Of a stretch of 64,000 bases of DNA, positions 20,700 to 31,588 are shown piece after piece (the first letter of the stretch is position 1; every line of letters starts with the position of its first letter). Position numbers and translations under genes: made by a program. The DNA is from Plasmodiophora brassicae. Lineage: Eukaryota > Endomyxa > Phytomyxea > Plasmodiophorida > Plasmodiophoridae. The notes beneath the pieces are model-generated. The model saw nothing but the letters and a program-made list of their open reading frames with translations, ran no database searches and had not been told where the DNA came from. Location of the stretch: assembly GCA_039704465.1 (NCBI GenBank), contig JASFAU010000005.1, positions 620,001 through 684,000 of the forward strand, written 5' to 3'.

Positions 20700-21118
20700 C
20701 CTGACGATGCCTTTCAGTCACATTGGTCGACGATTGTTGCGTTGACCAACTGTTCCAAACCGTGTCTGGCGACGGCCTCCGATGAACGGCTTGCGTTCGA
20801 GCTGAGGGCAGTTGAAGGCATACTGATCTCTGGATGTGAGCGTCGTTACAGAAGGCCGTAGGACATCCTCGCCGTCGCATGTCGACCTAGCCTCTGATCG
20901 CTGCTTCAGGTCACTATATAAGGTCCTGTTATTCCGACTCTTCTGAATCAGTTGACCGATCAACTGGAAGGCGAGGCAACCCTGATATCCAAGCGCGAAA
21001 CGGATCTTCGATGCTCCGGTTACCGCAACCGTTTGGATGCCCTCCGTCCTTCTTCTACGCTGAGCATCCATCCGCGTCGTCAAGAGGAAACAGCAATGGG
21101 TGGATGGGGTACCGCCGT
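20700..21118. other. Intergenic between unidentified gene and SURF2
   Basis: No gene is supported. An ACTATATAAGG sequence at about 20912-20922 on the plus strand resembles a TATA box but has no evident downstream gene. A minus-strand frame of 121 codons (21083-20718) has no recognisable features. Confidence 0.35.
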
Positions 21119-21780
21119 TTATGTGCGACGACGCTTCTTTGGTTTAGGGTCCGCGTCGTCGCAACCGTTGACCTGTAGACCATCGCTGCCCTCGTAATCG
21201 TGTTCACTGTCCGACGACTCGGCAACGGGGACAATCTCGAAGGCGTCCTCATCAGAGTCGTGCTGGCAATCGCCCACGCTCCCGTTATGGTCGTCGGTTT
21301 CATCGTCTTCCATTGACGCATAGTCGATAGCGTTATCAGGATCCGCCTTCTTGGACTGTTTCCGCCGATCGATATCATGGAGGTGATGTGTGAACCGTCT
21401 GCCCTTCATGTGGCGACGCACCTCGTCGGCGTGTTTGTTCAGGACCACCTTCGTCACCTTGCAGTACACTTTGCTGGCATCCGTTTTGTCCTGAACAGAC
21501 CCTGGCTGTCAATGGAATTGCGAAAGCAGGAGGGTTACCAGGAACCCACCGGTACTATGTACGGTGCGAACTCGCCAAAGTCGAACGAGCCTTGGGCTTC
21601 CTTCGCTTTCAGAGCCATGGCTTTCTTGAACGGGCGACCCGACCAGTGCGCATGCAGCAAATCGATCCGATCGGCAGGCATCTCGTGCCCAGTAACCGTG
21701 CATCGTATTTTGCCATTGGGCAGCAACTCCACCTCGCTGGCATGGGCAGCGAGGAATTCCTGAGCAGCGTTGGGCCCCAT
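21119..21780 (-). CDS. SURF2: Surfeit locus protein 2 homologue
   Basis: SURF2 is a conserved nucleolar protein linked to ribosome production. Exon 1 (21780-21550) and exon 2 (21505-21119) join in frame over a 44-base GT-AG intron and give 205 residues. The N-terminal part shows the family's LPNGKIRCTVTGHEMPA segment and ends in FAPYIVP. After the intron comes SKVYCKVTKVVLNKHADEVR, then HMKGRRF, matching the SURF2 pattern of a Cys-containing strand and HxxGRRY box. The C-terminal third is acidic and ends in a basic PKPKKRRR nuclear-localisation-like tail. Divergent from the RAD54-like gene, with about 500 bases between the starts. Confidence 0.85.
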
Positions 21781-22284
21781 TACGTTGTCGACCCTGGACG
21801 GCAGTCTGGCTCCTCAGGTGCCCGCAGGCTGCGGACTCCGCGGCGGACTTCCCCGACCAAGTCGCGACAGTCGACGCACTTAAAGCAGCCAGCAGACCAA
21901 CAGAGTCAAATGGCTAGCGATGGCAAGCTGTTGCCGTCGTCGGAGAGCGACAATTTAGGTGTGAAAGATTTCGACCGAGACAAGTGGCAACTTGTCTGAT
22001 AACGAGGCGCCGGCGTGAAGAGCGCAAACCGCAGGATCATGCCGCAGCGACACGGCGCCGGCCTTGCACCCAGGTGGGTGCTGCGTCGCCTACCCAGCTG
22101 CAGTGATCACGAGGCAAATGCCAGTGGATAAAGTTCAGCCGTCGCCGTTTCCGAAGCGGCCGTATTCTGCAACGGCAGTGTACGTACCAGTCAGGCGTCG
22201 CAGTAGACGCGCGCGGGGGGAGGCAGTCGACGTATCCGTGGGGATCGGAGCGGGGGGGACGACGTTGCCGGCGTCATTCCGCCA
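21781..22284. promoter_or_regulatory. Divergent intergenic region SURF2 / RAD54-like
   Basis: The 504 bases lie between two divergently transcribed housekeeping-type genes and presumably hold both promoters. No TATA box or other motif is clear. Confidence 0.35.
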
Positions 22285-25200
22285 ATGGATGAGAACACGG
22301 ATCCGTGCCGCAAGAAGTTCTGCCCGCCGCGGCCGCGGCCCCAGGCCGACGGGACGCGCCCGGCGATCGTGGCCGGCGATCCCCGGCGGTTCGTCGCCCC
22401 GCTCGCCCTGAAGTCGTTGTCCACGTCGTTGCCTGCCACGAAAATCGTGATTGGACCCCGCCCGGGCGGTGCTCGGAGACCGAAACCTGTCGCGGCGGCA
22501 CCACCAGCCCCGGCAGCCAGCGCGGCTCCCACGACCACCAAACTGGTGTACCGAGTGTATGCGCCCGTGCTGATCGTCCCCGATGTGTGCATCGGTTTTG
22601 ACTGGGCGACAGGTTCTACTGCAAACGATCGAACCGGAAAGTGAAATCGCATGCCGAGGGCGTTCTGGTGCGGGTCGGCAGCAGGTTCTCCTTGTTCAGC
22701 GAGGATGGCAAACAGCTGTGCAGCGCCACCCAGAACAACATTTGCCGACTGGGACAGGGATCCGAGGTCTGCCTTCGCCCAGGTGTCGCAGCGTTGCGTG
22801 CTGACGACGACCGCAGATGGAGTGCGGCACGTACGATGTGGAGGTGGACGCCACGATTGACATTGACGAGTATCAGTCTGGGCGGTGCTTCATTGCACGA
22901 ACGGTGCCAAGCAACGACAACACGCCGACGCGGGCACCTAACGTCGTCCGCAAGATTGAAATTGCAAAGAAGAACGGCGGCAACGTGTATGTCTGTTTGT
23001 GTTTGTCCACACACACACATGTATTGCTGATCAGGTGGCCCAGAGTGCCTCGCAAGCCTACCGAGGGTGATGACGTTGACATGCCTGATGCGGATAGGAA
23101 GGCCCCGGTATGTGACGCCGGGCAGCACCGTCCATGTTCCTAATCCAATCGGCAGGCGAAAATCAGTTCGCGCAATGATCCGAATGCACTGAACGCGCTG
23201 ATCCTGTACACGCCCCCCACGGGCTCAAATGATCGCTACGTCGTCCTGTGGTAATGATGCCCTCTACGAATGCGGTATGTCGTGGCAGGCCCTAACGATG
23301 CGGTTAGTCCGTTCATATCGAACTTCTTACGACCTCATCAACGCGCCGGCGTCAAGTTCATCTACGATTGCCTGTAAGTTGTCGAACCACGCTCCATCTT
23401 GCTGCTGCTGATGACAGTCGCCGTGTCGCCAGGACAGGGGTTTCAACGCCTGGGCATTATGGCTGCATCCTGGCAGACGAAATGGGATTAGGCAAGACGT
23501 TGCAAGTCCGGTTTCGATCAACAGGCTAACGTCGCGTATACTGTACTGAACGTGATCTGTGTGCAGACGATCGCCGTCATGTGGTCGCTGCTGAAAGACG
23601 GTCCAGCAGGACCTGTGATATCTCGCGCGATCGTCGTCGTCCCGTCATCGCTCGTGGACAACTGGGCGAATGAAATCCGCAAGTGGCTTGGCAACCATCG
23701 GCTGGAAGTCTTGGCAATGCAGTCGAGTGCCAATGCCAAACAGCAGCGCATCATGATTGACGATTTCGTGTCCGGCGCCAGATGGCCTGTGCTCATCATC
23801 AGCTATGGTACGGCCGCTGTCGGTCCGCCCCCCCGTATCGTGTCAGCCCTGATGACGCTGCTGCAGAAATGTGTCGGAAGTTCTCGTCCGCGCTCTCTGT
23901 TCTAGCGAATAGGCGGAAAGGGATTATGCTGATCTGCGACGAAGGACACCGTCTTAAGAACGCGCAGGGTAACCGAACCATTGCCGCGCTGGAGGAGCTC
24001 GGCGCAACGCGTCGCCTGTTGATCACCGGCACGCCCATCCAGAACCAACTGGACGAACTGTTCGTATGGTCGAACCGATTGGCACGTTGCGCCCTGATCT
24101 GACGCGCTGCCGGCTCAACAGGTACGCGATGTGCTCGTTCGTGAACCCTGGGCTGCTGTCGACGCTCGAGTCGTTCCGCCACGCGTTCATCCGCCCGATT
24201 CAGGCGTGGAGGGACGGTGGCGTTGCGTGCTCTGCCGACGACCAGGCCATCGGCGAGGCTCGCGCCGCCGAGCTACAGTCGTTAACGTCGTCCTTCATCC
24301 TGCGCCGTACGAACGACATCCTGTCCAAGTACCTGCCGCCCAAGATCGAGAGCGTCCTGTTCTGTCGCATGTCGCCGCTCCAGCTGGACCTGTACCGGAC
24401 GTTTGTCGCATCGCACACGGTCAAGCGCCTGATTGCATCGGGGTCGACGGCCGCCGCGCTGTCGTCCATCGTCACGCTGCGCAAGCTGGTCAACGACCCT
24501 GCTCTCATCTACAACGGCGAGGACGTCGACGGGCTGCCTTTCCCGGACGATTACGACCCGCTCGTCAAGAGCGACGCATGCAAGATGGTGGTGGTCGACG
24601 CCATTCTCGATGCGATGCACGCGCAGTCGCCACCGGGCAAGACCGTCATCGTCAGCAACTTCGTGCAGACCCTCGAGGTCATCGAGCGGATGTGCGCCGC
24701 CAAAGGCATCAAGTCGTTCCGCCTAGATGGGCAGACGTCTGCCCAAGCGCGGCAGCCACTTGTCACCCAGTTCAACGACGCATCGCGCCCGGAGACGGTC
24801 TTCCTGCTGTCCGCCAAGGCACGTGCGATTCCCGTCATTCATTGCACGCTGACGTTGACCGATGCGTTTAGGCCGGCGGCTGCGGATTGAACCTGATCGG
24901 CGCGTGCCGGCTCGTCCTGTTCGACAACGACTGGAACCCTGCAACTGATGAGCAGGTGGGGCGGTCGTTTCTGGTTGCGCCTCCGGCGTGTCACGACGAC
25001 GTCGCGCTGACCCGGCATGGCAGGCAATGGCGCGTATCTGGCGAGACGGGCAGCGCTTCCCATGCGTCATCTATCGGCTGCTGACGGTGGGCGGTATCGA
25101 CGAGAAGATCTTCCAGAGGCAGCTGACGAAGCAGGAGCTGGCCCTGGTCATCGACAACAAGGACCAGAACGTGCAGCGCATGTCCCGGGACGACCTGAAG

Positions 25201-25440
25201 CAGCTGTTCAGCCTGCGATGCGACGAGCAGTACTGCCAGACGATGGCCATGCTGGAGGAGAAGGGCGCCGACGCGTCCACCGACCCGTCCACATGCTGGG
25301 CCATGCACCGCGACCCGTCGGAGATCCCCGACCCCATCCTGCACGCCGCCCGTGCACACCTGCCGCCCGGCATGATCTCATTCGCCATGACCAAGACAAC
25401 GAACCCGGACGCGCTGCCAAAGGCGCCGCCCACCACATAG
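22285..25440 (+). CDS. RAD54B: RAD54/RAD54B-type SNF2 DNA translocase
   Basis: ATP-driven dsDNA translocase acting with RAD51 in homologous recombination. About ten exons. The first junctions I can place are 22285-22547, 22613-22766 and from 22817. The N-terminal part carries the RAD54B-type domain ([12 protein letters not shown], then DEYQSGRCF). Next come [16 protein letters not shown], motif [11 protein letters not shown], motif Ia [17 protein letters not shown], motif [10 protein letters not shown], motif [29 protein letters not shown], motif [11 protein letters not shown] and motif [15 protein letters not shown]. The motif V junction (intron 24819-24871) fits only a GC-AG intron. Assignment to RAD54B rather than RAD54 rests on the N-terminal domain. 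Confidence 0.88.
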
Positions 25441-25803
25441 GCCGGTCTGTCTGTTCAGCCGTCCCGTGTCCCGTAAACTATTTCCAAGAATAACACACAC
25501 GAACCGTCGTCGTACACGCGCGGCTGAGCTAAATTCGTGTCGTCCCAGTGACGAGGTTATTCCAGGAGGGGTGGGGACCTCCAGCACATTGGTCAGAGCC
25601 GTATCGTCCGCCGAGTGACAGCAGCAGCAGCAGCAGGGAGTAGCGCGGCTGGTCGTCTGCAGATTCCAACCGGTCGCTTAAGGTACGTGTGCCACCGGTG
25701 TGCGGGTCGATCGCGCCCCCCGAGCACCAGTCGTAGTAATATCGGCGTCGCCTACCGACACGCCGCATCGTTTGGCGCCGGCGCCCGCCCAGACCACGTT
25801 GCC
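25441..25803. other. Intergenic upstream of RPEL-like gene
   Basis: No gene is supported. A CAG repeat (25618-25636) lies here. The stretch presumably holds the promoter of the following gene. Confidence 0.4.
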
Positions 25804-26935
25804 ATGAGCGGCGTCGACACGCAGGCCACCTGCAACCGGGGTAGGCGTGCGTGCCACGCGCGTCGTCGTGGTTTCGTGTCGCTGACGACCGCGCTTGGCA
25901 GACGCGCTGGAGCAGCGCCTGGCGCAACGGGCGGCACCGGAGGAGCTGGAGCGCCGAGGCATCCTGAAGCAGGGCGGCGTGCACGCGTCCGCCCGCACCA
26001 ACCTGGAGCGCTCGCTCGCCAAGGACGTCGTCGGGCGCCGGATCGAGCAGCGCCCCGCCCTGGACAACCTGGTCCAGGCGAACATCGCCGTCGACACGTC
26101 GCTGGCGCCGTCCCTGCACGGCCCGGCCCGCGCCCTGGACCGCCAACGTCGTGCCGATCAGCTGCGGGCCGCCCTGGCGCACCGGCAGGCCCCCGACCAG
26201 GTCAAGAGCGTCCTGCCGGCGGACGACGTTGCACCACGGCTTCGTCAGGCGCGCATCGCCCTGGAGAACGCGTTCACGCGCGACCACCTGAAGCACATGC
26301 TGGGGAGCAGGCCGTCGCCGGACGACCTCGTCAGGGCCAACATCCTCAAGGCGCCGTCGTCGGTGGCGCCGGCGCTCCAGGCGACGCAGCAGGCCCTGGA
26401 GAAGCAGATCCTGGCCGACAAGCTCAACGACTTCATCGGGACGCGCCAGGCGCCGGCGGCGGACGAGCAGGCGGCCGCCTCAATCCAGGCCGTCCAGCGC
26501 GACCTGAAGCGCAGCATCGCCAAGTCGAACCTGTACCACGCGTTGCAATCGCGCCCGACCGCCCTCGAGCTCCAGCAGCGCGGCATACTGGACGACGACT
26601 ACGACGAGGCGTGCCTGAGCACGAACGCGACGGCGAGCGCGGGCCCCGGCCCCGGCGACGACGCCGTCGGCCAGTTCATGCCCGCCCGTCACGACAGCGC
26701 CTTCGACGACCCGTTGGACACGCGCGCCCGCAGCTTCCTGCTGACCAGGACGCTGCTGCAGGCGGCCGCCGCCCTGTACGACGCCGGCGAGATCAGCCAG
26801 GCGCAGAAGGGCGCCCTCAAGGACCTGATCGTCGACCAGGACCCGTCGATCCTCGCCGCCGCCGACCTGTTCGACGCCGACGGCGATGTGCACGACTTCA
26901 AGGACACCCTGGTCCGGCTGTCGTTCCGCCGTTAG
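25804..26935 (+). CDS. RPEL-like tandem-repeat protein
   Basis: Exon 1 (25804-25840) and exon 2 (25902-26935) join in frame across a 61-base GT-AG intron and give 356 residues. The body is about six repeats of 45-50 residues, each with a helix and a motif like LxxxLxxRPxPxxLxxRGIL. Clearest are LAQRAAPEELERRGIL, LGSRPSPDDLVRANIL and LQSRPTALELQQRGIL. This is the RPEL motif, which binds G-actin in MRTF and Phactr proteins. Repeats 3 and 5 have lost the RP pair. The C-terminal 70 residues form a separate helical region (LYDAGEISQAQKGALKDLIV ... HDFKDTLVRLSF). Actin binding is inferred. More repeats than the usual three or four. Confidence 0.65.
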
Positions 26936-27291
26936 CCCTCGCGCGCGCGCGTCCCAGCCCCGGCACCCTGTCTCGTTCAGGTCGGAATACACACTTGCGT
27001 TTGTGTTGTACGTGACGTACGGCGATGGGGAGGTGCGGGCGTGGGTCGGGTACGCGCCCCCCTCTCTCCCCAATTTTCAACGGCAGAGAGCGCTGGGACC
27101 CCACGTCACGCGCGGTCGACTGCAACACGAGCGATGACTCAACTGCGTTTGGGCGCCCGCGTATCGGTTGCATATTCGCACGCCCTTGGTAGGTAGCGGC
27201 CCAGTGTGGTCACGTATCGTCATTCACGATATTGTCGCGCGGCGAGCACACCCCCCGAACGTGACTTAGGTAGTCTACTAGTAGTATCACT
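26936..27291. other. Intergenic, promoter of secreted protein
   Basis: The 356 bases contain a (CG)n-like stretch just after the preceding stop and no gene. Confidence 0.35.
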
Positions 27292-28662
27292 ATGAACGCG
27301 CACAGCCGAGCCTGCATCATCGTCGTTGCTGTGGTCGTTGTCCTGGTCGGCGGCGCCAGCGCCCACGATCGTCTGCGCAAGGACGTGTCGCATTTGGATG
27401 CCGCCTCGCAGGACAGGTGCAACCAGCTGAAGGCGCAGGCGCAGCAGTTCCACGCGACGTGCAAGAAGCTGGTCGCCGCCGGCAAGTGCAACACGCCCGA
27501 CTTCCAGGACGCCAAGGCGAAGCGGGACGACTGCCTGGTGCAGATCGGCAAGATCGCCGGCCCGCAGGTCGACGTGCACAAGTTCTGCGGCGTGAAGGCG
27601 ATCCCGTTGCCGGCGCAGAAGACGACGGTGGACCACCTGCCGCCGGCGCAGCGCCAGCAGTGCATGACGCTGAAGAACCAGGCACAGCAGCACAAGCGGC
27701 AGTGCGATTCGCTGGTGGCGGCCGGGCAGAAGGGCACGGCGCAGCACCAGCAGGCGCAGCAGGCCAAGGACGAGTGCAAGGCCAAGATTGCGGCCATTGC
27801 CGGCCCCGGCGTCGACGTCGACGCGTTCTGCGGCGATTCGCCGATGAAGGCCACGGTGGACCACCTGCCGTCCGACAAGCAGGCCACGTGCAGCAGGCTG
27901 AAGGCGCAGGTGCAGTCGGCCAAGGACAAGTGCAGCGAGCTGGAGCGCGCCGGCCTCAAGAACACCACCGAGTACCAGCAGGCGCTGATGCAGAAGACTG
28001 ACTGCAAGGTGCAGATCAGCCAGATCGCCGGGCCCACGCTCCGGGTCGACGAGTTCTGCGGCGACAAGCCAGTGCCCACGCCGGCGCCCACCCCGGCCCC
28101 GTACCACAACACGACGGCACCGACGCCAAAGCCCACGCCGGCACCGACGCCTGCACCAACGCCGGCTCCGACGCCAAAGCCAACACCGGCCCCGACGCCA
28201 GCGCCAACACCTGCCCCGACGCCAAAGCCAACGCCTGCACCGACGCCGGCACCGACGCCGGCACCGACGCCAAAGCCAACGCCTGCACCGACGCCGGCAC
28301 CGACGCCGGCACCCACGCCAGCGCCAACGCCTGCCCCTACTCCAGCGCCAACGCCTGCACCTACGCCGGCACCTACTCCAGCGCCAACGCCTGCCCCTAC
28401 GCCGGCACCGACGCCGGCTCCTTACTATACGCGGGCACCGACACCAGCACCAACGCCGGCCCCGACACCAGCACCAACGCCGGCCCCGACACCAGCACCA
28501 ACGCCGGCCCCAACACCGGCACCAACGCCGGCCCCGACACCGGCCCCGTACGAGAACGAGTACACGACGTACGGCGACAGCGACTCGGAGACGTCGTCGG
28601 TGTCGACCGGGGAGGCGTCGTCGTTCGCTTCGACGGGCACGTCGTCGTCGGCCTCTGCCTAA
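27292..28662 (+). CDS. Secreted Cys-repeat protein with Pro-Thr-Ala stalk
   Basis: A single exon of 456 residues that I cannot assign to a family. It opens with a signal peptide ([18 protein letters not shown]). Three repeats of about 75 residues follow, each with the pattern DxxCxxLKxQxQ..C..L..AG..T...Q.A...DC...I..IAGP.(V/L).VD.FCG, giving regularly spaced cysteines probably in disulphides. Next comes about 140 residues of [13 protein letters not shown] repeats, a typical O-glycosylated extended stalk, with two Tyr-containing breaks, and finally a Ser/Thr/acidic tail ([12 protein letters not shown]). There is no transmembrane segment or obvious GPI signal, so it is secreted or in the cell coat. 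Confidence 0.75.
   Translation: MNAHSRACIIVVAVVVVLVGGASAHDRLRKDVSHLDAASQDRCNQLKAQAQQFHATCKKLVAAGKCNTPDFQDAKAKRDDCLVQIGKIAGPQVDVHKFCGVKAIPLPAQKTTVDHLPPAQRQQCMTLKNQAQQHKRQCDSLVAAGQKGTAQHQQAQQAKDECKAKIAAIAGPGVDVDAFCGDSPMKATVDHLPSDKQATCSRLKAQVQSAKDKCSELERAGLKNTTEYQQALMQKTDCKVQISQIAGPTLRVDEFCGDKPVPTPAPTPAPYHNTTAPTPKPTPAPTPAPTPAPTPKPTPAPTPAPTPAPTPKPTPAPTPAPTPAPTPKPTPAPTPAPTPAPTPAPTPAPTPAPTPAPTPAPTPAPTPAPTPAPTPAPYYTRAPTPAPTPAPTPAPTPAPTPAPTPAPTPAPTPAPTPAPYENEYTTYGDSDSETSSVSTGEASSFASTGTSSSASA
28081..28551 (+). repeat. ACGCC(G/A)GC-type coding minisatellite
   Basis: Near-tandem 6- and 12-base units encode Pro-Thr-Pro-Ala and Pro-Thr-Pro-Lys. Such tracts change length easily between strains. Confidence 0.8.
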
Positions 28663-28821
28663 AATACAGGACGCCTGCGGCACTCTTCTGTCTCCGTCTG
28701 TCGTCGCCATCACTCGTCGTGCCCGTACACACGCGACGCTGGACCGGCAGGAGTACGTAGGCAGGGTGCCCCGGCCACTGACACACAGCAGGGTGAACGT
28801 CCCTATTAACGGGGGCAACCG

Positions 28822-29651
28822 ATGGCGACGCGGTCCGCAGCGGGGCGACCGTCGATGCGCCCGCCGCTGTCCAACGCCGAGGTCGAGTTCCTGGCCACCG
28901 GCACGGTCGTCACGATATCGCCGCGGTTCAACCTCGAACGCCTGCGCCTGTGGACGGTACGCGCCGTCGTCGTCGGCTGCTGTTCGTGGCTGAACCGGGG
29001 GGCGTGGCGAACAGGGCGGCGTCGGGCCGGTGCGCCTGAACCAGCCCGTGCAGGTGCCGCTGTGGGTCGCCCTGCACCTGAAACGCTCCCGGAAGTGCTC
29101 GATCCTGTGCCCGTCCTGGCTCAACCTGCAGTACATCAACGAGCGCATCGAGCAGGAGCGCGCCGATGACCTGTTCACCGACCTGCCCGAGCACTACCTC
29201 GAGGCCGCCGCCCTCCTCTTCAAGCAGTACGAAACGCAACGCGTGCACCGTCCTATGACGTAGCCCTGCGACTGAGCCCGTTGAAACAGCGCGCCCGATG
29301 ACATCCCGAACGTCGTCAAGGTGAAGGCGGCGCTGAACGCCCTGGAGTCGATCCGGGTCGCCAAGCTACGCGTCGGCCTGCAGGAGATCCAGCCCGGGTT
29401 CACGTTCGCCAAGGTCGGTCGGATGTCGTCGTCGTACGGGTTGCGGTGGCCCCCAGTACCCCCCATGCTGATCACACGTTCTGGACGCGCAGCTCAATAA
29501 CGTGACGCTGATGGAGATCCAGCAGATCCGGTCGTACACGTCGGCGGCGCTGGACCAGCTGTACGACATGTCGCAGGAGAAGTTCCTGGAGCGGACGGGC
29601 GCCTCGTCGCAATCGCAGGCCGAGACGCAGCAGCCGTCGCTGAACCTGTAG
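28822..29651 (+). CDS. PSF2: GINS complex subunit PSF2
   Basis: Component of the GINS tetramer in the CMG replicative helicase. Four exons (28822-28956, 29015-29226, 29290-29413, 29493-29651) keep frame over GT-AG introns and give 209 residues, about the family length of 185-230. Visible family landmarks are AEVEFLATGTVVTISPRF at the start, QPVQVPLWVALHLK, CSILCPSWLN, then HAPDDIPNVVKVKAALNAL, RVAKLRV and NVTLMEIQQIRSY. The C-terminal tail is Gln/Ser-rich. Confidence 0.92.
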
Positions 29652-29856
29652 CAGCCATGTAGTTGTAATAACGACGGCGATGCAATGTGTGTGCCGTTCC
29701 ATGCGCTGTGTGATTCGTGCCTGCGTCGTGTCGTAGGTCTGGTCGAGTTCCCCCGCTGCGTCCGGGCGGCCATCGCTGACCCGATCGGCGTTGCCGTCGG
29801 ACTGCGCCATCGGTCGACCGGCGCCCAGAACGAACCGCGGCAGCAGGCGGCCGTGA

Positions 29857-31382
29857 TGGCACAGGGCGGCGGCGACGTTGCCGACGACATCAGCCTGTTC
29901 GACCGGGCCCTGGCCGAGTACGAGGCCGGGCAGGCGAACCTGGACCACCGGCTGGCGTCCGCGCTGGAGGCGCTCGACGCCGACTTTAACAACCTGGAGG
30001 CGCTCGCGTCCGAGGGCAAACGCCAGGTGCTCGTCGGCGACCGCGCGCCCACCCGACGGAACCCCCGCTGATTCGCGGCGGTTCGCATGGCGCAGGTCCC
30101 CGAGGCCGGCCGCCTGTTCGATGTGATGGCCGACCTGAGGCCGTTCATGGACAGCGCGCAGCGGGACGCGTACCAGGCCCGCCTGGATCGGGTTCGCAAA
30201 TCGCTCGACAAGCTGCGCTCCATCGAGCCTCGCCGGGGCACCTGGGTCATCCGCATGTTCCTCGGCGAACGCGTCAATACGAAAGGTTCGTATTCGCCCG
30301 CCCGCAAGCGGCGCTGCTGCCTGCTGCCTGCTGGTGCTGACGGGCGACGACGCGTAGTGTGGAAGCGCTCCGAGCTGTTCGCCATGAAGGACGCGTACAA
30401 CAACTACAAGTCGAAGTCGACCATCATCTTCATCCTGTTCCCCCTGGTCCAGCTGCTCGTCTCCAGCCATCGATTCATTGGCATGTCCGTTTGTGTGGCG
30501 GGGCGCCCGTCTGGTCGCCGTCCTCTGCACAGAGTTGCCCCCTGACCGTATGCTGTTGGAACACGCAGACTGCACCAGCTCTGGCTACTGCATTTCTACC
30601 TGTCGCTGTCGCTGCGGGAGAGCCTCCTGCTATGCAACGGGAGCAACATCATGCCCTGGTGGATCACGCACCACTACGTGTCCATGGCGATCTCCGTCGC
30701 CACGCTGGTCTGGCATGACGGGCCTGGATGTAGGCGCATCGCATCGCCCGTCGCCTGCGTCCCATCTTGCTGAGCGTCCGCCTAACAGACCGCTGGTTCA
30801 TTGGCAATGCAACCAAGCTGATGATCTGGCAAGGGTTGATCATGTTGTTCCAGACACAGGTGCGTGTGGGGCGGCGACGCTCTCTCTCTGCAATGTCGTT
30901 CGCTGCGCTGACGTGTACCTCGTTGCCTCAGTACCAGAAGAGCCGGCACTATGTCAGGTACCGCGACCGTCGCACAGCTGCTCGACGTGATCAGGAAACT
31001 GACGGGCGCCCCTGCCTGCAGGATGAGCTTGGGCAAGGCCGGCGAGCTCGACGTCCCATCCAGTGAGACGCTGGTCGAGAAGCCGACCAACCTGACCATC
31101 CTGGTGCCCCTGCTCTACATCACCTACGCCCTGCAACTCTTCACGGGCACGACGCTCATCCTGAAATCCACCGTCTTCCCCGGATCGCTCTGGAATGTAC
31201 GTGCCCTGTGTCCCGTCCGTCGTCGTGCGCTGAGACCGCGCGTTTCCCAGTTTGTCATCATCGGCACGCTCATGTGCCTGCTCGGCGTCGGCAACAGCAT
31301 CGCGACGCTGCGCGTCCTGCGCAAGAAGCGCAACGAGCGCCGCGCGCAATCGGCGCGCCTGCAGGAACAGAAATGCCAATAG
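29857..31382 (+). CDS. TMEM120: TMEM120 (TACAN-like) membrane protein
   Basis: Multi-exon polytopic protein of the ER or nuclear envelope, related to fatty-acid elongases in fold. Its ion-channel role is debated. An N-terminal coiled coil (LFDRALAEYEAGQANLDHRL) is followed by RLDRVRKSLDKLRSIEPRRG and FAMKDAYNNYKSKSTIIFIL. The family signature SLRESLLLCNGSNIMPWWI and HHYVSMAISVATLVW is clear, then LMIWQGLIMLFQTQ, LGKAGELDVPSS, and the last helices TYALQLFTGTTLIL and FVIIGTLMCLLGVGN ending in a basic tail. Exons are separated by short GT-AG introns around 30018-30086, 30285-30360, 30475-30575, 30722, 30860-30935 and 31198-31250. The exact start is not certain. Confidence 0.85.
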
Positions 31383-31588
31383 CCTACCATACAAACACAC
31401 GTCCGGCGCCCGTCGTATTATATACGCATCATCAGGCGCGACGTCTGGCGTCTGGTAACCCGGCGCCCTGCCCGCGTGATCCGGAGCGCGGCGCGCCTGC
31501 CAGCCTGCCACGACGACGTTCGGAGCCCGCGCGGTCCTTCATTTGTCGCGCGGCACGCCGTTGGATGTGCTGTCGACCGTAGGTAGGT

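Noticed and set aside
22285..25440. Breaks in frame interpreted as pseudogenisation of the helicase
   Set aside because: Nearly every break coincides with a GT-AG (or GC-AG) pair of 50-70 bases whose removal restores conserved motifs.
25615..27015. 466-codon alternative frame over the RPEL-like gene
   Set aside because: Composition is extreme Pro/Arg/Gly as expected for a shadow frame. The chosen frame has repeats and an in-frame intron.
27210..29178. Long antisense frame (about 650 codons, Arg/Gly-rich) opposite the secreted protein and PSF2
   Set aside because: It is the shadow of the Pro-Thr repeat and high-GC sense genes, with no domains.
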